Below the pieces are notes generated by a model that searched no databases, was not told where the DNA came from, and saw nothing but the letters and a program-made list of their open reading frames with translations. From NCBI RefSeq assembly GCF_016798325.1, contig NZ_JAERVO010000002.1, positions 716,207 through 780,206 of the forward strand: a stretch of DNA of 64,000 nt. Reading direction: 5' to 3'. This stretch comes from Marinobacter mangrovi (GTDB taxonomy: Bacteria > Pseudomonadota > Gammaproteobacteria > Pseudomonadales > Oleiphilaceae). Position numbers and translations under genes: made by a program. Positions 53,403 to 63,920 of the stretch are shown piece by piece (position 1 is the stretch's first letter; each line of letters begins with the position of its first letter).

Positions 53403-54947
53403 TCAAAGCGTCGGCGGTGCGACGGACAGTTCCGTCGGGATTCGGTCGGAGCCGGCCGGCACGACGTCAGTGGTTGGGGAATCGGCGTCCAGCTGCGGGA
53501 ACTCCGGATTCTGTGCCAACTGCTCGCCGCGGTGCATGGGCTCTTTCATCCACACCAGCACGTCGTAGTAGCGACGGATATTCTGCACGTAGATGACGGG
53601 CTCATGGCCGCGGGCGTAGCCGTACCGGGTCTTTGAATACCACTCTTTCTGTGCCAGCAGCGGCAGGAATTCCTTGACGTCGATCCAGCGGTCCGGATCT
53701 TTACCGGCGCCTTCCGCGAGTCGTCGTGCATCTTCCAGGTGACCAAAGCCGACGTTGTACGATGCCAGGGCAAACCAGGACCGATCCGGCTCGGGGATAT
53801 CGGCAGGAATCTGGTCGTGGATCATCTGGAAGTAGCGGGCGCCGCCGTCGATGCTTTCTTCAGGGTCCAGGCGATTGTCGATCCCTACATACTGAGCGGT
53901 GTTTCGCGTCAGCATCATCATGCCGCGAACGCCGGTGGGCGATACGGCATTGGGGCGCCAATGGGATTCCTGGTAGCCGATGGCGGCCAACAGGCGCCAG
54001 TCCATATGGTATTTTTCCGCCGCGTCCTGGAAGGCCAGCTCGTAGTTGGGGAGCCGGTGACGCACGTGATAGACGAAAGTCCGGGCACCCACGTAGTTGA
54101 GTCGGTCCAGATGGCCGTAAAAGCGTTCCTTCAACTGGGCCAGGCGGCCGTCTGCCTTCATTTTGTTGAGGAACTTGCGGGCAGCCTTGACCAGCGTGTC
54201 GTCCTGCTGGGACGGGAACAACCAGGCAATGGGCTGGGGCTGGTTGAGGTCGAAGCCTTTCTTGACGTTGGGAAAGAAGACCTGGTTGAGCGCCAGTTCG
54301 GTGGAGTCCACCACCGCCACCTGGAATTCACCGGATTCGACCCGTTCGAGTATGCCGGCGGTGTCGAGATCGGCATGGAGTTCCCAGTGGATATTCGGGT
54401 TCTGCTTGGCCAGTGCCTTCAGCGGTGCCAGGTGGTTGCTGTTGGCTACCGCATGAATGACGCGATCGCCGACGTCTTCCGCATCGCGGGCGGAATCCGC
54501 ATCCCGGTTATAGATCAGGGTGGACTGGACGTTCAGGTTGATCGGCACAGCCTTGAATTCCTGGGTGCTGGGAATGGTGCTGGCCAGTCCCGCCAGGCCA
54601 ATGTGGGTGTAACCCTTTTCCAGTACGGACAGGATTTGCCCGTTGCCTTCGGCTTCGCGGATGCGGAGTTCCACGCCCAGCTCGTCAGCGAATTCCTTGG
54701 CCAGTTCGTATTCGTAGCCGGTTGGTCCGTCGCGGCCATCGTAGTAAACGGACGGGGAGGGGCGGGCAATGACGTGGAGCACGCCTTCCTGGCGCAGCTC
54801 GTCGAGTGTCGACGGGCGCGAGCAGGCCGTCAGGGCACCGGCCAGGCCAAGGACCAGGGCGATGCTCACAGGACGGCGTTTGTTTCTCAGGATGGAAACC
54901 ACTGACAAATCCCTGCTCTCCTTACTGCGAACCTTTGACGGGCGCAA
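53403..54947 (-). CDS. mltF: Membrane-bound lytic murein transglycosylase F
   Basis: This 514-residue protein has a signal sequence and lipobox (GALTACS) for outer-membrane anchoring. Residues about 55-290 are an extracellular solute-binding domain (RPSPSVYYDGRDGPTGYEYE). The C-terminal lysozyme-like domain has the catalytic glutamate (about residue 327) in AAIGYQESHW, and ASYNVGFGHLEDARRLA. It cleaves peptidoglycan glycosidic bonds with 1,6-anhydro product formation. It is divergent from purL, the usual arrangement in Pseudomonas-like genomes. Confidence 0.94.
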   Translation of the reverse strand: MRPSKVRSKESRDLSVVSILRNKRRPVSIALVLGLAGALTACSRPSTLDELRQEGVLHVIARPSPSVYYDGRDGPTGYEYELAKEFADELGVELRIREAEGNGQILSVLEKGYTHIGLAGLASTIPSTQEFKAVPINLNVQSTLIYNRDADSARDAEDVGDRVIHAVANSNHLAPLKALAKQNPNIHWELHADLDTAGILERVESGEFQVAVVDSTELALNQVFFPNVKKGFDLNQPQPIAWLFPSQQDDTLVKAARKFLNKMKADGRLAQLKERFYGHLDRLNYVGARTFVYHVRHRLPNYELAFQDAAEKYHMDWRLLAAIGYQESHWRPNAVSPTGVRGMMMLTRNTAQYVGIDNRLDPEESIDGGARYFQMIHDQIPADIPEPDRSWFALASYNVGFGHLEDARRLAEGAGKDPDRWIDVKEFLPLLAQKEWYSKTRYGYARGHEPVIYVQNIRRYYDVLVWMKEPMHRGEQLAQNPEFPQLDADSPTTDVVPAGSDRIPTELSVAPPTL

Positions 54948-55106
54948 TCCTTATCGAGTGCCGATCCATTCGAATCGATCGGCACGAGTGACTGCCCGAA
55001 GATGTGCGACAGTTGTGACCCTGATCCGTGGGTCTGTTGGTATGGATGGATTCGGCGCCGGATGGATAGTCCCTGACACAATAAAAACGACGGGGCGCAG
55101 AAACCC

Positions 55107-55135
55107 GATTATCGTTAAGCATTAGCCCGATAATC
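55107..55135. other. Inverted repeat in the mltF-purL intergenic region
   Basis: GATTATCG (55107-55114) and CGATAATC (55128-55135) form an eight-base inverted repeat around a 13-base loop in the 472-base gap between the divergent genes mltF and purL. It could be an operator or RNA hairpin. No other feature is recognised in the gap 54948-55419. Confidence 0.35.
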
Positions 55136-55419
55136 CCCAAAAGCCGGAAGCGGGTCAATTAACTGTCCGTCGTAGACTGCAAAAGCCTGTAAATTTTAAT
55201 GCACCGGTAATGGAGGCGCGCTGGTCCGGGTGACAATCAGGAGCTGGCTGGCCGGGCATGAGGCGAACGACTGGGTAATTGCCACATTCACCGATTTCCG
55301 GCGCTGGCAAATCTGTATCCGGCGCGCGGTTTCCAGTATCATTGCGGCCGTCTCGCAAGGGGTTCCCGGTATGAGAGCCCCCTGTATTCCCCAGATCAGC
55401 ACGATACAGGTTTTTTGCC

Positions 55420-58400
55420 ATGCTGGAACTCCGCGGCGCTCCCGCACTTTCATCCTTCCGCTCTGACAAGCTTCTGTCCCAGGTTCAGGCTGTGGTCCCG
55501 GAAGTCTCCCGGATCTACGCGGAGTTCATGCATTTCGTGGATGTGCCGGAGGCACTTGCGGATGAAGAGCAGCAGGTGCTCGACCGGCTGCTGAGTTACG
55601 GCCCGTCTGCCGATTCCCAGGCGGCGGAAGGTGTGTTGTTTCTGGTGGTACCGCGGCCGGGCACCATTTCGCCCTGGTCGACCAAGGCGACAGACATCGC
55701 ACGTATTTGCGGGCTGCGTCAGATCCGTCGTATCGAGCGGGGCACGGCCTTCTATATTCACGCGGACTGCAAGTTGAAGCTGGAGCAGCGTGAGGCGATT
55801 GCCACCATGCTGCACGACCGCATGACCCAGCGGGTTTTTCATGAGATGGGCGGTGCGGAACTGCTGTTCCATCGCGAGGAGCCGCGCACGCCAGACCGTA
55901 TTCCGGTTCTGAGTGGCGGCCGGCCGGCGCTGGTGGAAGCGAATCAGACGCTGGGTCTGGCGCTGGCGGATGACGAAATCGATTACCTGGTGGACGCTTT
56001 CACCCGCCTGGAGCGGGATCCGGCCGACGTAGAGCTGATGATGTTCGCCCAGGCCAATTCAGAACACTGCCGCCACAAGATTTTCAACGCGTCCTGGGAC
56101 ATCGATGGCGAGGCTCAGGAGAAGTCCCTGTTCGCGATGATTCGCAATACCTTCGAGATGAACAGCGAAGGTGTGCTCTCGGCCTATAAGGATAACGCGG
56201 CGGTGATCCGCGGCGCCAAGGCCGGCCGGTTCTATCCCGAGGCGGATTCTGGCACCTACCGCTATCACGATGAAGACATCCACATCCTGATGAAGGTGGA
56301 GACCCACAATCACCCGACGGCCATTTCCCCGAGCCCGGGTTCGGCAACCGGCGCCGGCGGTGAGATTCGTGACGAGGGCGCGACCGGACGGGGTTCCAAG
56401 CCCAAAGCTGGCCTGACCGGGTTCACGGTGTCCAACCTGAATCTGCCGGGCGATCTGCAGCCGTGGGAAGCCGAATACGGCAAGCCCGAGCGCATTGCGT
56501 CGCCGCTGGACATCATGATCGAGGGCCCGATCGGGGGCGCCTCCTTCAATAACGAATTTGGCCGACCCAACCTGACCGGCTATTTCCGGACCTTCGAACA
56601 GAAGGCGCCAGGTGCGGCCGGTGATGAAGTCCGGGGTTACCACAAGCCCATCATGATCGCCGGTGGCCTGGGGAATATCCGGGCCGACCACGTCGAAAAA
56701 GGGGATATCCCGGTTGGCGCGAAACTGATCGTGCTGGGCGGACCGGCGATGCTGATCGGCCTGGGCGGTGGCGCGGCTTCCTCCATGGATTCCGGCAGCA
56801 GTCACGAAGATCTGGATTTCGCATCCGTGCAGCGGGGCAACCCGGAAATGGAGCGCCGTTGCCAGGAAGTGATCGACCGCTGTTGGCAGTTGGGCGAAGA
56901 CAATCCGATCAGCTTTATCCACGATGTCGGCGCGGGCGGCCTGTCCAACGCCATGCCGGAACTGGTCAAGGACGGTGGCCGGGGTGGTCGTTTTGAACTG
57001 CGCGATATCCCCAGCGATGAGCCGGGCATGTCACCGCTGGAAATCTGGTGTAACGAATCCCAGGAACGCTACGTGCTGGCCGTGGCGGCGGACGAGCTAG
57101 AGCACTTCGACGCCATCTGTCGCCGCGAGCGCTGCCCGTACGCCGTCATTGGCGAGGCCACGGAAGAACATCACCTGGAAGTGGCTGACGCCTACTTCGA
57201 TGACAAGCCCGTGGATTTGCCGATGGACGTCCTGTTCGGAAAGCCGCCGCGGATGCATCGCAGCGTCGAGCGTGCCTCGTTCACCAAGCAGGTTTTCAAT
57301 TCCCGCGATATCGATGTGAACGAGGCGGCCCGCCGGATTCTGCGTTTGCCGTCCGTGGGCAGCAAGAGCTTCCTGATTACCATTGGTGACCGGACGATTA
57401 CCGGTCTGGTGGCGCGCGACCAGATGGTCGGCCCCTGGCAGGTACCGGTCAGTGACGTGGCAGTGACGGCATCGTCCTTCGACAGTCTGGCCGGTGAAGC
57501 CATGGCAATGGGCGAGCGCACGCCGGTGGCTGTGATTGACTCACCGGCCTCCGGCCGAATGGCGGTGGGCGAGGTGATCACCAACCTGGCCGCGGCCTCA
57601 ATCGAAAAGCTGTCCGACATTCGCCTGTCTGCCAACTGGATGGCTGCAGCCGGTCATCCGGGCGAAGATGAAAATCTGTACGAGACGGTCCGCGCCGTGG
57701 GTATGGAACTGTGCCCGGAGCTGGGTATCACTATCCCGGTGGGTAAGGACTCCATGTCCATGAAGACCGTCTGGGAAGAGGACAACGGCGAGCAGAAGAG
57801 TGTGACGGCGCCGCTGTCGCTGATCATCAGCGGTTTTGCGCCGGTCACCAATGTGCGTAACACGTTGACGCCGCAGCTGCGTACCGATGCCGGCGAAACC
57901 GACTTGATCCTGGTCGATCTGGCCGCGGGTCAGAATCGTCTGGGCGGTTCGGCGCTGGCACAGGTATACAGTCAGGTGGGCGCGGTCGCGCCGGACCTGG
58001 ATGATCCTGAAGACATCAAGGCCTTCTTTGCCGTGATCCAGGGTCTGAATGGCGATGGCAAACTGCTGGCCTATCACGACCGCTCTGACGGTGGCATGTT
58101 CACCACGCTGGTGGAAATGGCCTTTGCCGGCCACACCGGCATTGATATCAAGCTGGACGGCCTGGCCGAAGAGGCGAGTCAGTTTGCCCGGGAGCTCTTC
58201 AATGAAGAGTTGGGCGCAGTCATCCAGGTGCGTCGCGAAGACACGCCGTTTGTCCTGCAACAGTTTACAGGTGCGGGGCTCGGCGAGCACACCGCCGTGG
58301 TTGGTACCTTGAATGACAGTGACCGCATCCGGTTCATGTTCAACGAAGACGCGGTCATTGATACATCTCGTGAGGAGTACCAGCGGCTGTGGTCCGAAAC

Positions 58401-59325
58401 CAGCTACCGTATCCAGTCCCTGCGGGATAACGCCGACTGCGCCAAGCAGGAGTACGACAACCTGCTGTCGCCAGCGGATCCGGGGCTGAGTGCCGAGCTG
58501 ACGTTCGATCCGGAAGAGGATGTTGCGGCGCCGTACATCAATAGTGGCGCGCGTCCGAAGATTGCCGTGCTGCGTGAGCAGGGTGTCAACGGCCAGGTGG
58601 AAATGGCGGCTGCCTTCGACCGGGCCGGTTTCGATGCGGTCGATGTCCACATGAGCGACCTGCTTTCCGGTCGGATTACGCTGGAGAGCTTCCGGGCCAT
58701 GGTGGCCTGTGGAGGCTTTTCTTACGGTGATGTACTGGGTGCCGGTGAGGGCTGGGCCAAATCCATCCTCTTCAATGAGCGCGTTCGTGAGCAGTTTGCT
58801 GGCTTCTTCACTCGGACGGACACCCTGGCACTGGGCGTCTGTAATGGCTGTCAGATGCTCTCCAATCTGCATGAGCTGATTCCGGGGACCGCCCATTGGC
58901 CGCGTTTTGTGCGCAATGAATCCGAGCAGTTCGAAGCGCGTCTGGTCATGGTGGAAGTGCAGAAATCGCCGTCTCAATTCCTGCAGGGCATGGAAGGGTC
59001 TCGGATGCCGATTGCCGTTGCCCATGGTGAAGGTCGAGTCGAATTTGCCAGCGCGGATGCGGCCGCTGCAGTACAGTCCGAAGGGTTGGTATCGCTGCGT
59101 TATGTCAGCAATGACGGGCATGTAACCGAACGCTATCCATTCAACCCGAATGGGTCGCAGGCAGGTATCACCGGCCTGACCTCGGCCGACGGTCGCGTCA
59201 CCATTATGATGCCGCATCCGGAGCGGGTGTTCCGCACTGCTCAGCATTCGTGGCACCCGGATAACTGGGGTGAAGACGCGCCCTGGCTGCGTATGTTCCG
59301 CAATGCGCGTAAGGTGCTCGGATAA
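55420..59325 (+). CDS. purL: Phosphoribosylformylglycinamidine synthase PurL
   Basis: This 1301-residue full-length fused enzyme converts FGAR to FGAM with glutamine and ATP, the fourth step of purine synthesis. The N-terminal and linker domains are followed by the first AIRS-like domain with [10 protein letters not shown] (residues 294-303), the second AIRS half, and the C-terminal glutamine amidotransferase with nucleophile C1141 (GVCNGCQML) and the PHPERV histidine near residue 1265. The length is as in other gammaproteobacteria. The start is [20 protein letters not shown] at 55420. Confidence 0.98.
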   Translation: MLELRGAPALSSFRSDKLLSQVQAVVPEVSRIYAEFMHFVDVPEALADEEQQVLDRLLSYGPSADSQAAEGVLFLVVPRPGTISPWSTKATDIARICGLRQIRRIERGTAFYIHADCKLKLEQREAIATMLHDRMTQRVFHEMGGAELLFHREEPRTPDRIPVLSGGRPALVEANQTLGLALADDEIDYLVDAFTRLERDPADVELMMFAQANSEHCRHKIFNASWDIDGEAQEKSLFAMIRNTFEMNSEGVLSAYKDNAAVIRGAKAGRFYPEADSGTYRYHDEDIHILMKVETHNHPTAISPSPGSATGAGGEIRDEGATGRGSKPKAGLTGFTVSNLNLPGDLQPWEAEYGKPERIASPLDIMIEGPIGGASFNNEFGRPNLTGYFRTFEQKAPGAAGDEVRGYHKPIMIAGGLGNIRADHVEKGDIPVGAKLIVLGGPAMLIGLGGGAASSMDSGSSHEDLDFASVQRGNPEMERRCQEVIDRCWQLGEDNPISFIHDVGAGGLSNAMPELVKDGGRGGRFELRDIPSDEPGMSPLEIWCNESQERYVLAVAADELEHFDAICRRERCPYAVIGEATEEHHLEVADAYFDDKPVDLPMDVLFGKPPRMHRSVERASFTKQVFNSRDIDVNEAARRILRLPSVGSKSFLITIGDRTITGLVARDQMVGPWQVPVSDVAVTASSFDSLAGEAMAMGERTPVAVIDSPASGRMAVGEVITNLAAASIEKLSDIRLSANWMAAAGHPGEDENLYETVRAVGMELCPELGITIPVGKDSMSMKTVWEEDNGEQKSVTAPLSLIISGFAPVTNVRNTLTPQLRTDAGETDLILVDLAAGQNRLGGSALAQVYSQVGAVAPDLDDPEDIKAFFAVIQGLNGDGKLLAYHDRSDGGMFTTLVEMAFAGHTGIDIKLDGLAEEASQFARELFNEELGAVIQVRREDTPFVLQQFTGAGLGEHTAVVGTLNDSDRIRFMFNEDAVIDTSREEYQRLWSETSYRIQSLRDNADCAKQEYDNLLSPADPGLSAELTFDPEEDVAAPYINSGARPKIAVLREQGVNGQVEMAAAFDRAGFDAVDVHMSDLLSGRITLESFRAMVACGGFSYGDVLGAGEGWAKSILFNERVREQFAGFFTRTDTLALGVCNGCQMLSNLHELIPGTAHWPRFVRNESEQFEARLVMVEVQKSPSQFLQGMEGSRMPIAVAHGEGRVEFASADAAAAVQSEGLVSLRYVSNDGHVTERYPFNPNGSQAGITGLTSADGRVTIMMPHPERVFRTAQHSWHPDNWGEDAPWLRMFRNARKVLG

Positions 59326-59347
59326 CCGAATCCCTTCTGCTGCCTGT

Positions 59348-59380
59348 GCCTGACTCTGGAGCTCCGTTTCAGGGTCAGGC
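59348..59380 (+). terminator. Hairpin after purL
   Basis: GCCTGACTCTGGA and TTCAGGGTCAGGC form a stem with mismatches, beginning 23 bases after the purL stop. It is followed by CGCTTCCGTTGCC and then a short T-rich stretch, so it may act as a weak terminator. Confidence 0.45.
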
Positions 59381-59468
59381 CGCTTCCGTTGCCGGTTTAT
59401 TCGCCCTGAATGGGCTGGCCTGACCTGACTGCACCTTTTTCTCCTCTGCTGTTCCGACGGTCGTCGTG

Positions 59469-59494
59469 CCAGTGTCTCATCGGTGAGACACTGG
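59469..59494. terminator. Perfect tetraloop hairpin downstream of purL
   Basis: CCAGTGTCTCA-TCGG-TGAGACACTGG is an 11-base-pair perfect stem with a stable tetraloop, followed by CTTCTT. It is a probable Rho-independent-like terminator for purL read-through. Confidence 0.58.
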
Positions 59495-59551
59495 CTTCTT
59501 GCCCCCGCTTGCTTCCGGCGGTAACGGATCTTGTTACGCGTCGTTACAATC

Positions 59552-59965
59552 TTATCCCCATAGGTGACAGATTATTCAGGAAAGGCATTTATTTGACGCT
59601 GTAATCACCTTTGTGCGCCAAAATCGATCCAAAACAAAGCGTCTATAACTGAAAATTCGGCTTGACTTGGCTCATTTATGCACATCCGTTCCGTTGATTT
59701 TCTTGACGCCTGTATAAAACACCGTCATCTTGCCTGTAATCTGATCTGAATTTATAAAATATTGATAAATAAGGATTTAATGGCTTCGGTGAAATAGTCG
59801 CCAATTTGAGGTGAAGGGCGTAACCACGGGGGCTGGCGGTCTGTTCCCAAAAACTTTCCCCAGAGTTATCCACAGATTCTGTGGGTAAGTGGTACAAGCG
59901 TTTGAATGGATGCTTCTTTGTTCATTTTGATTGAATGCTGAGCAAATTGATCGATCTGTGGACAG
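59552..59965. other. AT-rich DnaA-box/IHF cluster (origin-like region)
   Basis: The 745-base gap after purL has no gene. It holds two exact DnaA boxes (TTATNCACA): TTATGCACA at 59676-59684 and TTATCCACA at 59866-59874. An inverted near-match, TGTGGGTAA, at 59880-59888 pairs with the second box. Weaker matches are at 59552-59560 (TTATCCCCA) and 59957-59965 (TGTGGACAG). An AT-rich block at 59743-59780 contains a GATCTGAATTTATAAAAT stretch and a perfect IHF consensus (TAANNNNTTGATA, 59755-59767). This mix is typical of replication origins or DnaA-binding loci; no dnaA, dnaN or gidA is nearby, so function is undecided. Confidence 0.5.
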
Positions 59966-60070
59966 TTTTGGGTGCGGGTGTGGAGTCGGGATTGTGGTGC
60001 TTGATTGGTTTGGATGCGTGGCGGCAGAATCCGGTGGTTCATACAGAGAGAGCAAGTAGGGGAGAAAGGG

Positions 60071-60385
60071 ATGTACAAGCTTTGCTACTTCGTGCCGGAA
60101 ACGCATTTGGAGGCAACCAAGGTGGCGCTGTTCGAGGTGGGTGCCGGTCGAATCGGTGATTACGATTCCTGCGCCTGGCAGTGTCGGGGGCAGGGACAGT
60201 TTCGTCCGCTCGACGGCAGTCAGCCGTTTCTGGGGCGGCAGGGCGAGGTTGAGCGGGTGGATGAATACAAGGTAGAGCTGGTTTGCGAGGATGATCTGAT
60301 CCGGGTCGCCATCCAGGCACTCAAGGCCGCTCATCCCTATGAGGAGCCAGCCTATGAGGTTTTCCGGATGGAGGATTTGGAGTAG
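60071..60385 (+). CDS. NIF3/YqfO C-terminal-domain-like protein
   Basis: This 104-residue protein starts at ATG 60071 with GGGGAGAAAGGG upstream. The sequence YKLCYFVPETHLEATKVALF, then GAGRIGDYDSCAWQ and AAHPYEEPAYEV, matches the PII-like insert domain of NIF3/YqfO proteins (Nif3 inserts, also found as free-standing proteins). The role is unknown; metal or nucleotide binding is suggested for the family. It lies just downstream of the gene-free DnaA-box region and converges with a NUDIX gene. Confidence 0.85.
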   Translation: MYKLCYFVPETHLEATKVALFEVGAGRIGDYDSCAWQCRGQGQFRPLDGSQPFLGRQGEVERVDEYKVELVCEDDLIRVAIQALKAAHPYEEPAYEVFRMEDLE

Positions 60386-60388
60386 GCG

Positions 60389-60931
60389 CTATTTCCCCAT
60401 CCGGTAACGAATGTCGCCTACGTGAAGAGGGAATTCGCCCGTTTCGGTGTCCCGCACAAAGCGTTCGAGCGTTTCCCGGATCGTCGGGAAAGCCAATTCC
60501 TCCCACGGAATATCGGTGAGCGGAAACAGTTGGGCATCGAGCGATTCCTCGCCCACGCCGAACGTGCCGTCGATCAATCGGGCGCGGAAAAACATATGGA
60601 CCTGGTCGATGTGGGGCACATGAAGCATCGTATAAAGGCCGTCGACTGCCACTTCCGCCAGGGCTTCTTCACGGGTTTCGCGCATCGCCGCTTCGACCGT
60701 GGTTTCGGAGTTTTCCATGAAACCTGCGGGCAACGTCCAGTAGCCATGGCGGGGTTCGATGGCGCGACGGCAAAGCAGAACCTGGCCCTCCCAGACCGGG
60801 ACGGTTCCTGCCACGATGCGGGGGTTCTCATAATGGATGCGGTTGCAATGATCGCACACGTACCGGTGACGGTTGTCGCCGTCGGGAATGCGATGGGTAA
60901 CCGGGTTTCCACAATGACTGCAATAATTCAT
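60389..60931 (-). CDS. NUDIX hydrolase with zinc ribbon (NudC-like)
   Basis: This 180-residue protein has its start at MNYCSHCGNPVTHRIPDGDN (60931) with GAGGTGGCGA upstream. A four-cysteine zinc ribbon (CSHC ... CDHC, residues about 4-33) is followed by the NUDIX box GFMENSETTVEAAMRETREE with REx2EE. The pairing of zinc ribbon and NUDIX resembles NudC or the ADP-ribose pyrophosphatase group; the substrate is uncertain. Its stop lies three bases from the NIF3-like stop. Confidence 0.9.
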   Translation of the reverse strand: MNYCSHCGNPVTHRIPDGDNRHRYVCDHCNRIHYENPRIVAGTVPVWEGQVLLCRRAIEPRHGYWTLPAGFMENSETTVEAAMRETREEALAEVAVDGLYTMLHVPHIDQVHMFFRARLIDGTFGVGEESLDAQLFPLTDIPWEELAFPTIRETLERFVRDTETGEFPLHVGDIRYRMGK

Positions 60932-61058
60932 TCGCCACCTCAATTCTGTATGATCCCAGTATACTGAGGCCGGCGTCGCCGTCGACCCGTGTTGGGCAGA
61001 TTCTTTCAATGGGCGACGCTACACAGGTTCGGCAAACCCTGAACAGGACAAATAAAGG

Positions 61059-61640
61059 TTGTTTGAACATTTCAAGAAGCGGCTGGATCGTCATACGCCG
61101 CAGCAGATTGCGCTGGATTATCCGGAGGCGGGGGTGCTGGTTCCGGTCACGGATCGGGGCTCTGATCCCGAACTTATTCTGACGCAGCGTGCCGCTCACC
61201 TTAAAACCCATCGGGGGCAGGTGGCTTTCCCGGGTGGTAAGCGGGATCTGACCGATCACTCGTTGGAGCATACGGCGCTTCGGGAGGCTCACGAAGAGAT
61301 CGGTTTGCCGCCCTCGCAGGTGCAGGTGGTGGGGCGGTTGAGCCAGGTGGTGTCCCGGCATCGGATTCTGGTGACTCCCTACGTCGGTATCGTGCCCCAT
61401 GGAGTGTCGTTGACAGCCAGTCCGGATGAAATTGACTCTATTTTCCGCGTGCCCGTCTCTTTCTTCCTTGAGGATCGCCGTCTGCGTACCGATGCCCTTG
61501 GTTTTCAGGGGCACACCCTCTACGTGCCCTGCTATGAATGGGAGGGTTACCACATCTGGGGATTGTCGGCGGTTGTGCTGGTTGACTTTCTGAACGCCGT
61601 GTACGATGCCGGCATCGATTTGCTGGAAGCGCCGGAGTGA
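61059..61640 (+). CDS. CoA pyrophosphatase (NudL-type NUDIX)
   Basis: This 193-residue protein starts at a TTG (61059) after AAAGG; no in-frame ATG gives the whole domain. The sequence has [11 protein letters not shown], then [20 protein letters not shown] and [20 protein letters not shown], which are the UPF0035 and NUDIX motifs of CoA pyrophosphatases. It likely hydrolyses CoA or its derivatives to phosphopantetheine. A gamma carbonic anhydrase gene follows after seven bases. Confidence 0.92.
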   Translation: MFEHFKKRLDRHTPQQIALDYPEAGVLVPVTDRGSDPELILTQRAAHLKTHRGQVAFPGGKRDLTDHSLEHTALREAHEEIGLPPSQVQVVGRLSQVVSRHRILVTPYVGIVPHGVSLTASPDEIDSIFRVPVSFFLEDRRLRTDALGFQGHTLYVPCYEWEGYHIWGLSAVVLVDFLNAVYDAGIDLLEAPE

Positions 61641-61647
61641 GGTGTCT

Positions 61648-62172
61648 ATGAAATACGCATTGGGCGATTGGCGTCCGGAACTCGAAGGCGAGGGCCACTT
61701 TATTGCCCATAACGCCACCGTTATCGGCAACGTGTTGCTGCAGGAGCGGTCTAGCGTCTGGTTCAACGTGGTCATCCGCGGTGACAACGACCGGATCACC
61801 ATCGGTCCGGAAACCAATGTTCAGGACGGGACGGTGATGCATACGGATGCCGGCATCCCGCTGACGCTTGGGCGTGGGGTCACGGTTGGCCACAAGGTGA
61901 TGCTGCATGGCTGCGAGGTCGGCGATTATTCGCTGATTGGTATTAACGCGGTCGTGCTCAATGGGGCGAAGATCGGCAAGCATTGTCTGATTGGTGCCAA
62001 TACCTTGATCCCCGAGGGAATGGAGGTGCCGGACGGCTCACTGGTGGTGGGATCGCCGGGTAAGGTCAAGCGCGAGCTGAATGACCATCAGCGCAAGATG
62101 CTGGAGCTGAGCGCCGCGCATTATGTCCAGAACGCCAAGCGCTACATTGAGTCCTTCAGGGCGGTGGATTGA
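61648..62172 (+). CDS. Gamma-carbonic-anhydrase-family protein
   Basis: This 174-residue left-handed beta-helix protein has hexapeptide repeats and the zinc histidines: [20 protein letters not shown] (two of them), then [40 protein letters not shown] is also typical. Start [14 protein letters not shown] at 61648. It forms an operon with the NUDIX gene upstream and the DUF1289 gene downstream. CO2 hydration or a related role is family-based. Confidence 0.93.
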   Translation: MKYALGDWRPELEGEGHFIAHNATVIGNVLLQERSSVWFNVVIRGDNDRITIGPETNVQDGTVMHTDAGIPLTLGRGVTVGHKVMLHGCEVGDYSLIGINAVVLNGAKIGKHCLIGANTLIPEGMEVPDGSLVVGSPGKVKRELNDHQRKMLELSAAHYVQNAKRYIESFRAVD

Positions 62173-62176
62173 CGGG

Positions 62177-62365
62177 ATGGTGACGGACGATGCGAAACTG
62201 GTTCGCTCACCTTGCGTCAGTGTCTGCGCGTTGGATGAGGATGATATTTGTGTGGGGTGCCAGCGCTCAGCGGACGAAATCACCCGCTGGTCTGGCATGA
62301 CCAATGACGAACGTCGGGATGTCATGAGACTGGTGGCCAGGCGCGAAGAGAAAGTGGCTCTTTGA
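62177..62365 (+). CDS. DUF1289-family protein
   Basis: This 62-residue protein starts at ATG 62177, four bases after the gamma carbonic anhydrase stop. It has [20 protein letters not shown], a four-cysteine cluster-like motif, and [20 protein letters not shown]. These are the DUF1289 (YdhL-type) hallmarks. A metal or Fe-S centre is likely, but the function is unknown. It is too short to be noticed by many gene callers. Confidence 0.9.
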   Translation: MVTDDAKLVRSPCVSVCALDEDDICVGCQRSADEITRWSGMTNDERRDVMRLVARREEKVAL

Positions 62366-62421
62366 TCGGGCGACCTGGGACAGATTGCGAGCATTCAATT
62401 GGATATAAAGAGGATGATGAC

Positions 62422-63603
62422 ATGGTCAGTATCGGTACGCCCCTGACGAAGACGGCCTTTCGCGTGCTGTTCTGTGGGTCTGGCGAGCTGGGTAAGGAAG
62501 TTGTGATCGAGCTGCAGCGCCTGGGTGTCGAGGTGATCGCCGTGGATCGGTACGCCAATGCGCCGGCGATGCAGGTGGCTCATCGCAGTCATGTCATCAA
62601 TATGCTGGATCCGATCGAATTGCGCCGCGTGATCGAGCTGGAAAAGCCGAACCTGGTGGTGCCGGAGATTGAGGCGATTGCCACGCCGGAGTTGGTCAAG
62701 CTTGAGGAGGAGGGCGTCCGCGTCATTCCGACGGCCCGGGCCGTGAATCTCACCATGAACCGGGAGGGCATTCGTCGCCTGGCGGCGGAAGTGCTGTCCC
62801 TGCCGACATCGCCTTATCGGTTTGCGGACTCTCTGGAGAGTTATCGCAAGGCCGTTTCCGAAATCGGTCTGCCGTGTGTCGTCAAGCCGGTAATGAGCTC
62901 AAGCGGGAAGGGGCAGAGTACCGTTCGCAGCGATGCCGATATTGATGCGGCCTGGGAATACTCTCAGCAGGGTGGCCGTGCGGGACAGGGTCGGGTGATT
63001 GTTGAAGGCTTTGTCGAGTTTGATTACGAGATCACCTTGTTGACGGTGCGTCATGCCGGTGGCGTGTCGTTCTGCGATCCCGTGGGTCATATTCAGGAGG
63101 ATGGAGATTACCGCGAATCCTGGCAGCCTCATCCGATGAGCCAAAAGGCATTGGGTCGAGCGCAAGAAATCGCCGATAAGGTGACCGAAGATCTGGGTGG
63201 TTATGGCATCTTTGGGGTTGAGCTGTTTGTGAAGGGCGATGACGTCTACTTCTCTGAAGTGTCACCGCGTCCCCACGACACCGGACTGGTGACGCTGGTG
63301 TCCCAGGACCTCTCGGAGTTCGCGTTGCACGCTCGGGCGATTCTTGGTCTGCCGGTGCCGGCCATCCGTCAGCTTGGGCCGAGTGCGTCTGCCGTCATTC
63401 TGCCGACTGGCGAATCCAATCAGCTGACGTTTACCCATATAGAAGAGGCGCTGAGCGTTCCGGATACGCAGCTGCGTCTGTTCGGTAAGCCGGAAATCTC
63501 CGGGCGTCGGCGCATGGGGGTTGCCCTGGCCAAGGGTGACGATATCGAGAGTGCGCGGGCTTTGGCGCGTGAAGCGGCAGCGGCGGTAAAGGTCGAATTC
63601 TAG
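62422..63603 (+). CDS. purT: Formate-dependent phosphoribosylglycinamide formyltransferase PurT
   Basis: This 393-residue ATP-grasp enzyme makes FGAR from GAR, formate and ATP, one step before PurL in the purine pathway. The start is [20 protein letters not shown] at 62422, in an AT-rich leader with AAAGAGGA upstream. It has the N-terminal [10 protein letters not shown] and the ATP-grasp segment [14 protein letters not shown], and [20 protein letters not shown], all standard for PurT. The length is as expected. The rRNA promoter region begins right after the stop. Confidence 0.97.
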   Translation: MVSIGTPLTKTAFRVLFCGSGELGKEVVIELQRLGVEVIAVDRYANAPAMQVAHRSHVINMLDPIELRRVIELEKPNLVVPEIEAIATPELVKLEEEGVRVIPTARAVNLTMNREGIRRLAAEVLSLPTSPYRFADSLESYRKAVSEIGLPCVVKPVMSSSGKGQSTVRSDADIDAAWEYSQQGGRAGQGRVIVEGFVEFDYEITLLTVRHAGGVSFCDPVGHIQEDGDYRESWQPHPMSQKALGRAQEIADKVTEDLGGYGIFGVELFVKGDDVYFSEVSPRPHDTGLVTLVSQDLSEFALHARAILGLPVPAIRQLGPSASAVILPTGESNQLTFTHIEEALSVPDTQLRLFGKPEISGRRRMGVALAKGDDIESARALAREAAAAVKVEF

Positions 63604-63630
63604 AAAGTTTGTCTTTTTTCGGAAAACGCG

Positions 63631-63658
63631 TTGACACCTCTGAGGAGGTCTGTAGAAT
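63631..63658 (+). promoter_or_regulatory. rRNA operon promoter P1
   Basis: TTGACA (63631-63636), a 16-base spacer and TAGAAT (63653-63658), followed by the GC-rich discriminator GCGCATC. An A/T tract with TTTTTTC lies just upstream and may act as an UP element. The GC discriminator fits stringent growth-rate control of stable RNA genes. Confidence 0.84.
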
Positions 63659-63763
63659 GCGCATCTCTTTCGAGGGGTGCGCCACTGAGGCGGGGTCGGA
63701 ATCGAAAGGCAACCGATTGTTTTGATTAAGAATTTCGAGTTTCAGATTTCTTCAAAACAACGG

Positions 63764-63791
63764 TTGACAGGGTGGCAAAGCAGTGTAGAAT
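63764..63791 (+). promoter_or_regulatory. rRNA operon promoter P2
   Basis: TTGACA (63764-63769), 16 bases, TAGAAT (63786-63791), then GCGCGCC. The upstream TTTCAGATTTCTTCAAAACAA is AT-rich and suits an UP element. The promoter is of the same design as P1. Confidence 0.86.
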
Positions 63792-63866
63792 GCGCGCCAC
63801 CTTGAACGGGTCAGCCGGCACGACTCGGCGGTTTTCGGAAGCCTCGAAAGCGCTGAAAAATAACGG

Positions 63867-63894
63867 TTGACAAGGTTGAGCGAAGCGGTAGAAT
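63867..63894 (+). promoter_or_regulatory. rRNA operon promoter P3
   Basis: TTGACA (63867-63872), 16 bases, TAGAAT (63889-63894), then ACGCGGCC. It is the third tandem copy and the nearest to the 16S gene. Confidence 0.86.
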
Positions 63895-63920
63895 ACGCGG
63901 CCTCAACAGGGCAACAGCCC

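Noticed and set aside
57598..59256. A 552-residue minus-strand open frame inside purL
   Set aside because: purL is certain, and this frame shows no motif; it arises from GC-biased third codon positions.
59777..60334. A 185-residue minus-strand open frame across the DnaA-box region and NIF3-like gene
   Set aside because: It overlaps the convincing NIF3-like gene on the other strand, is Pro/Thr/Ser-rich and has no start signal.
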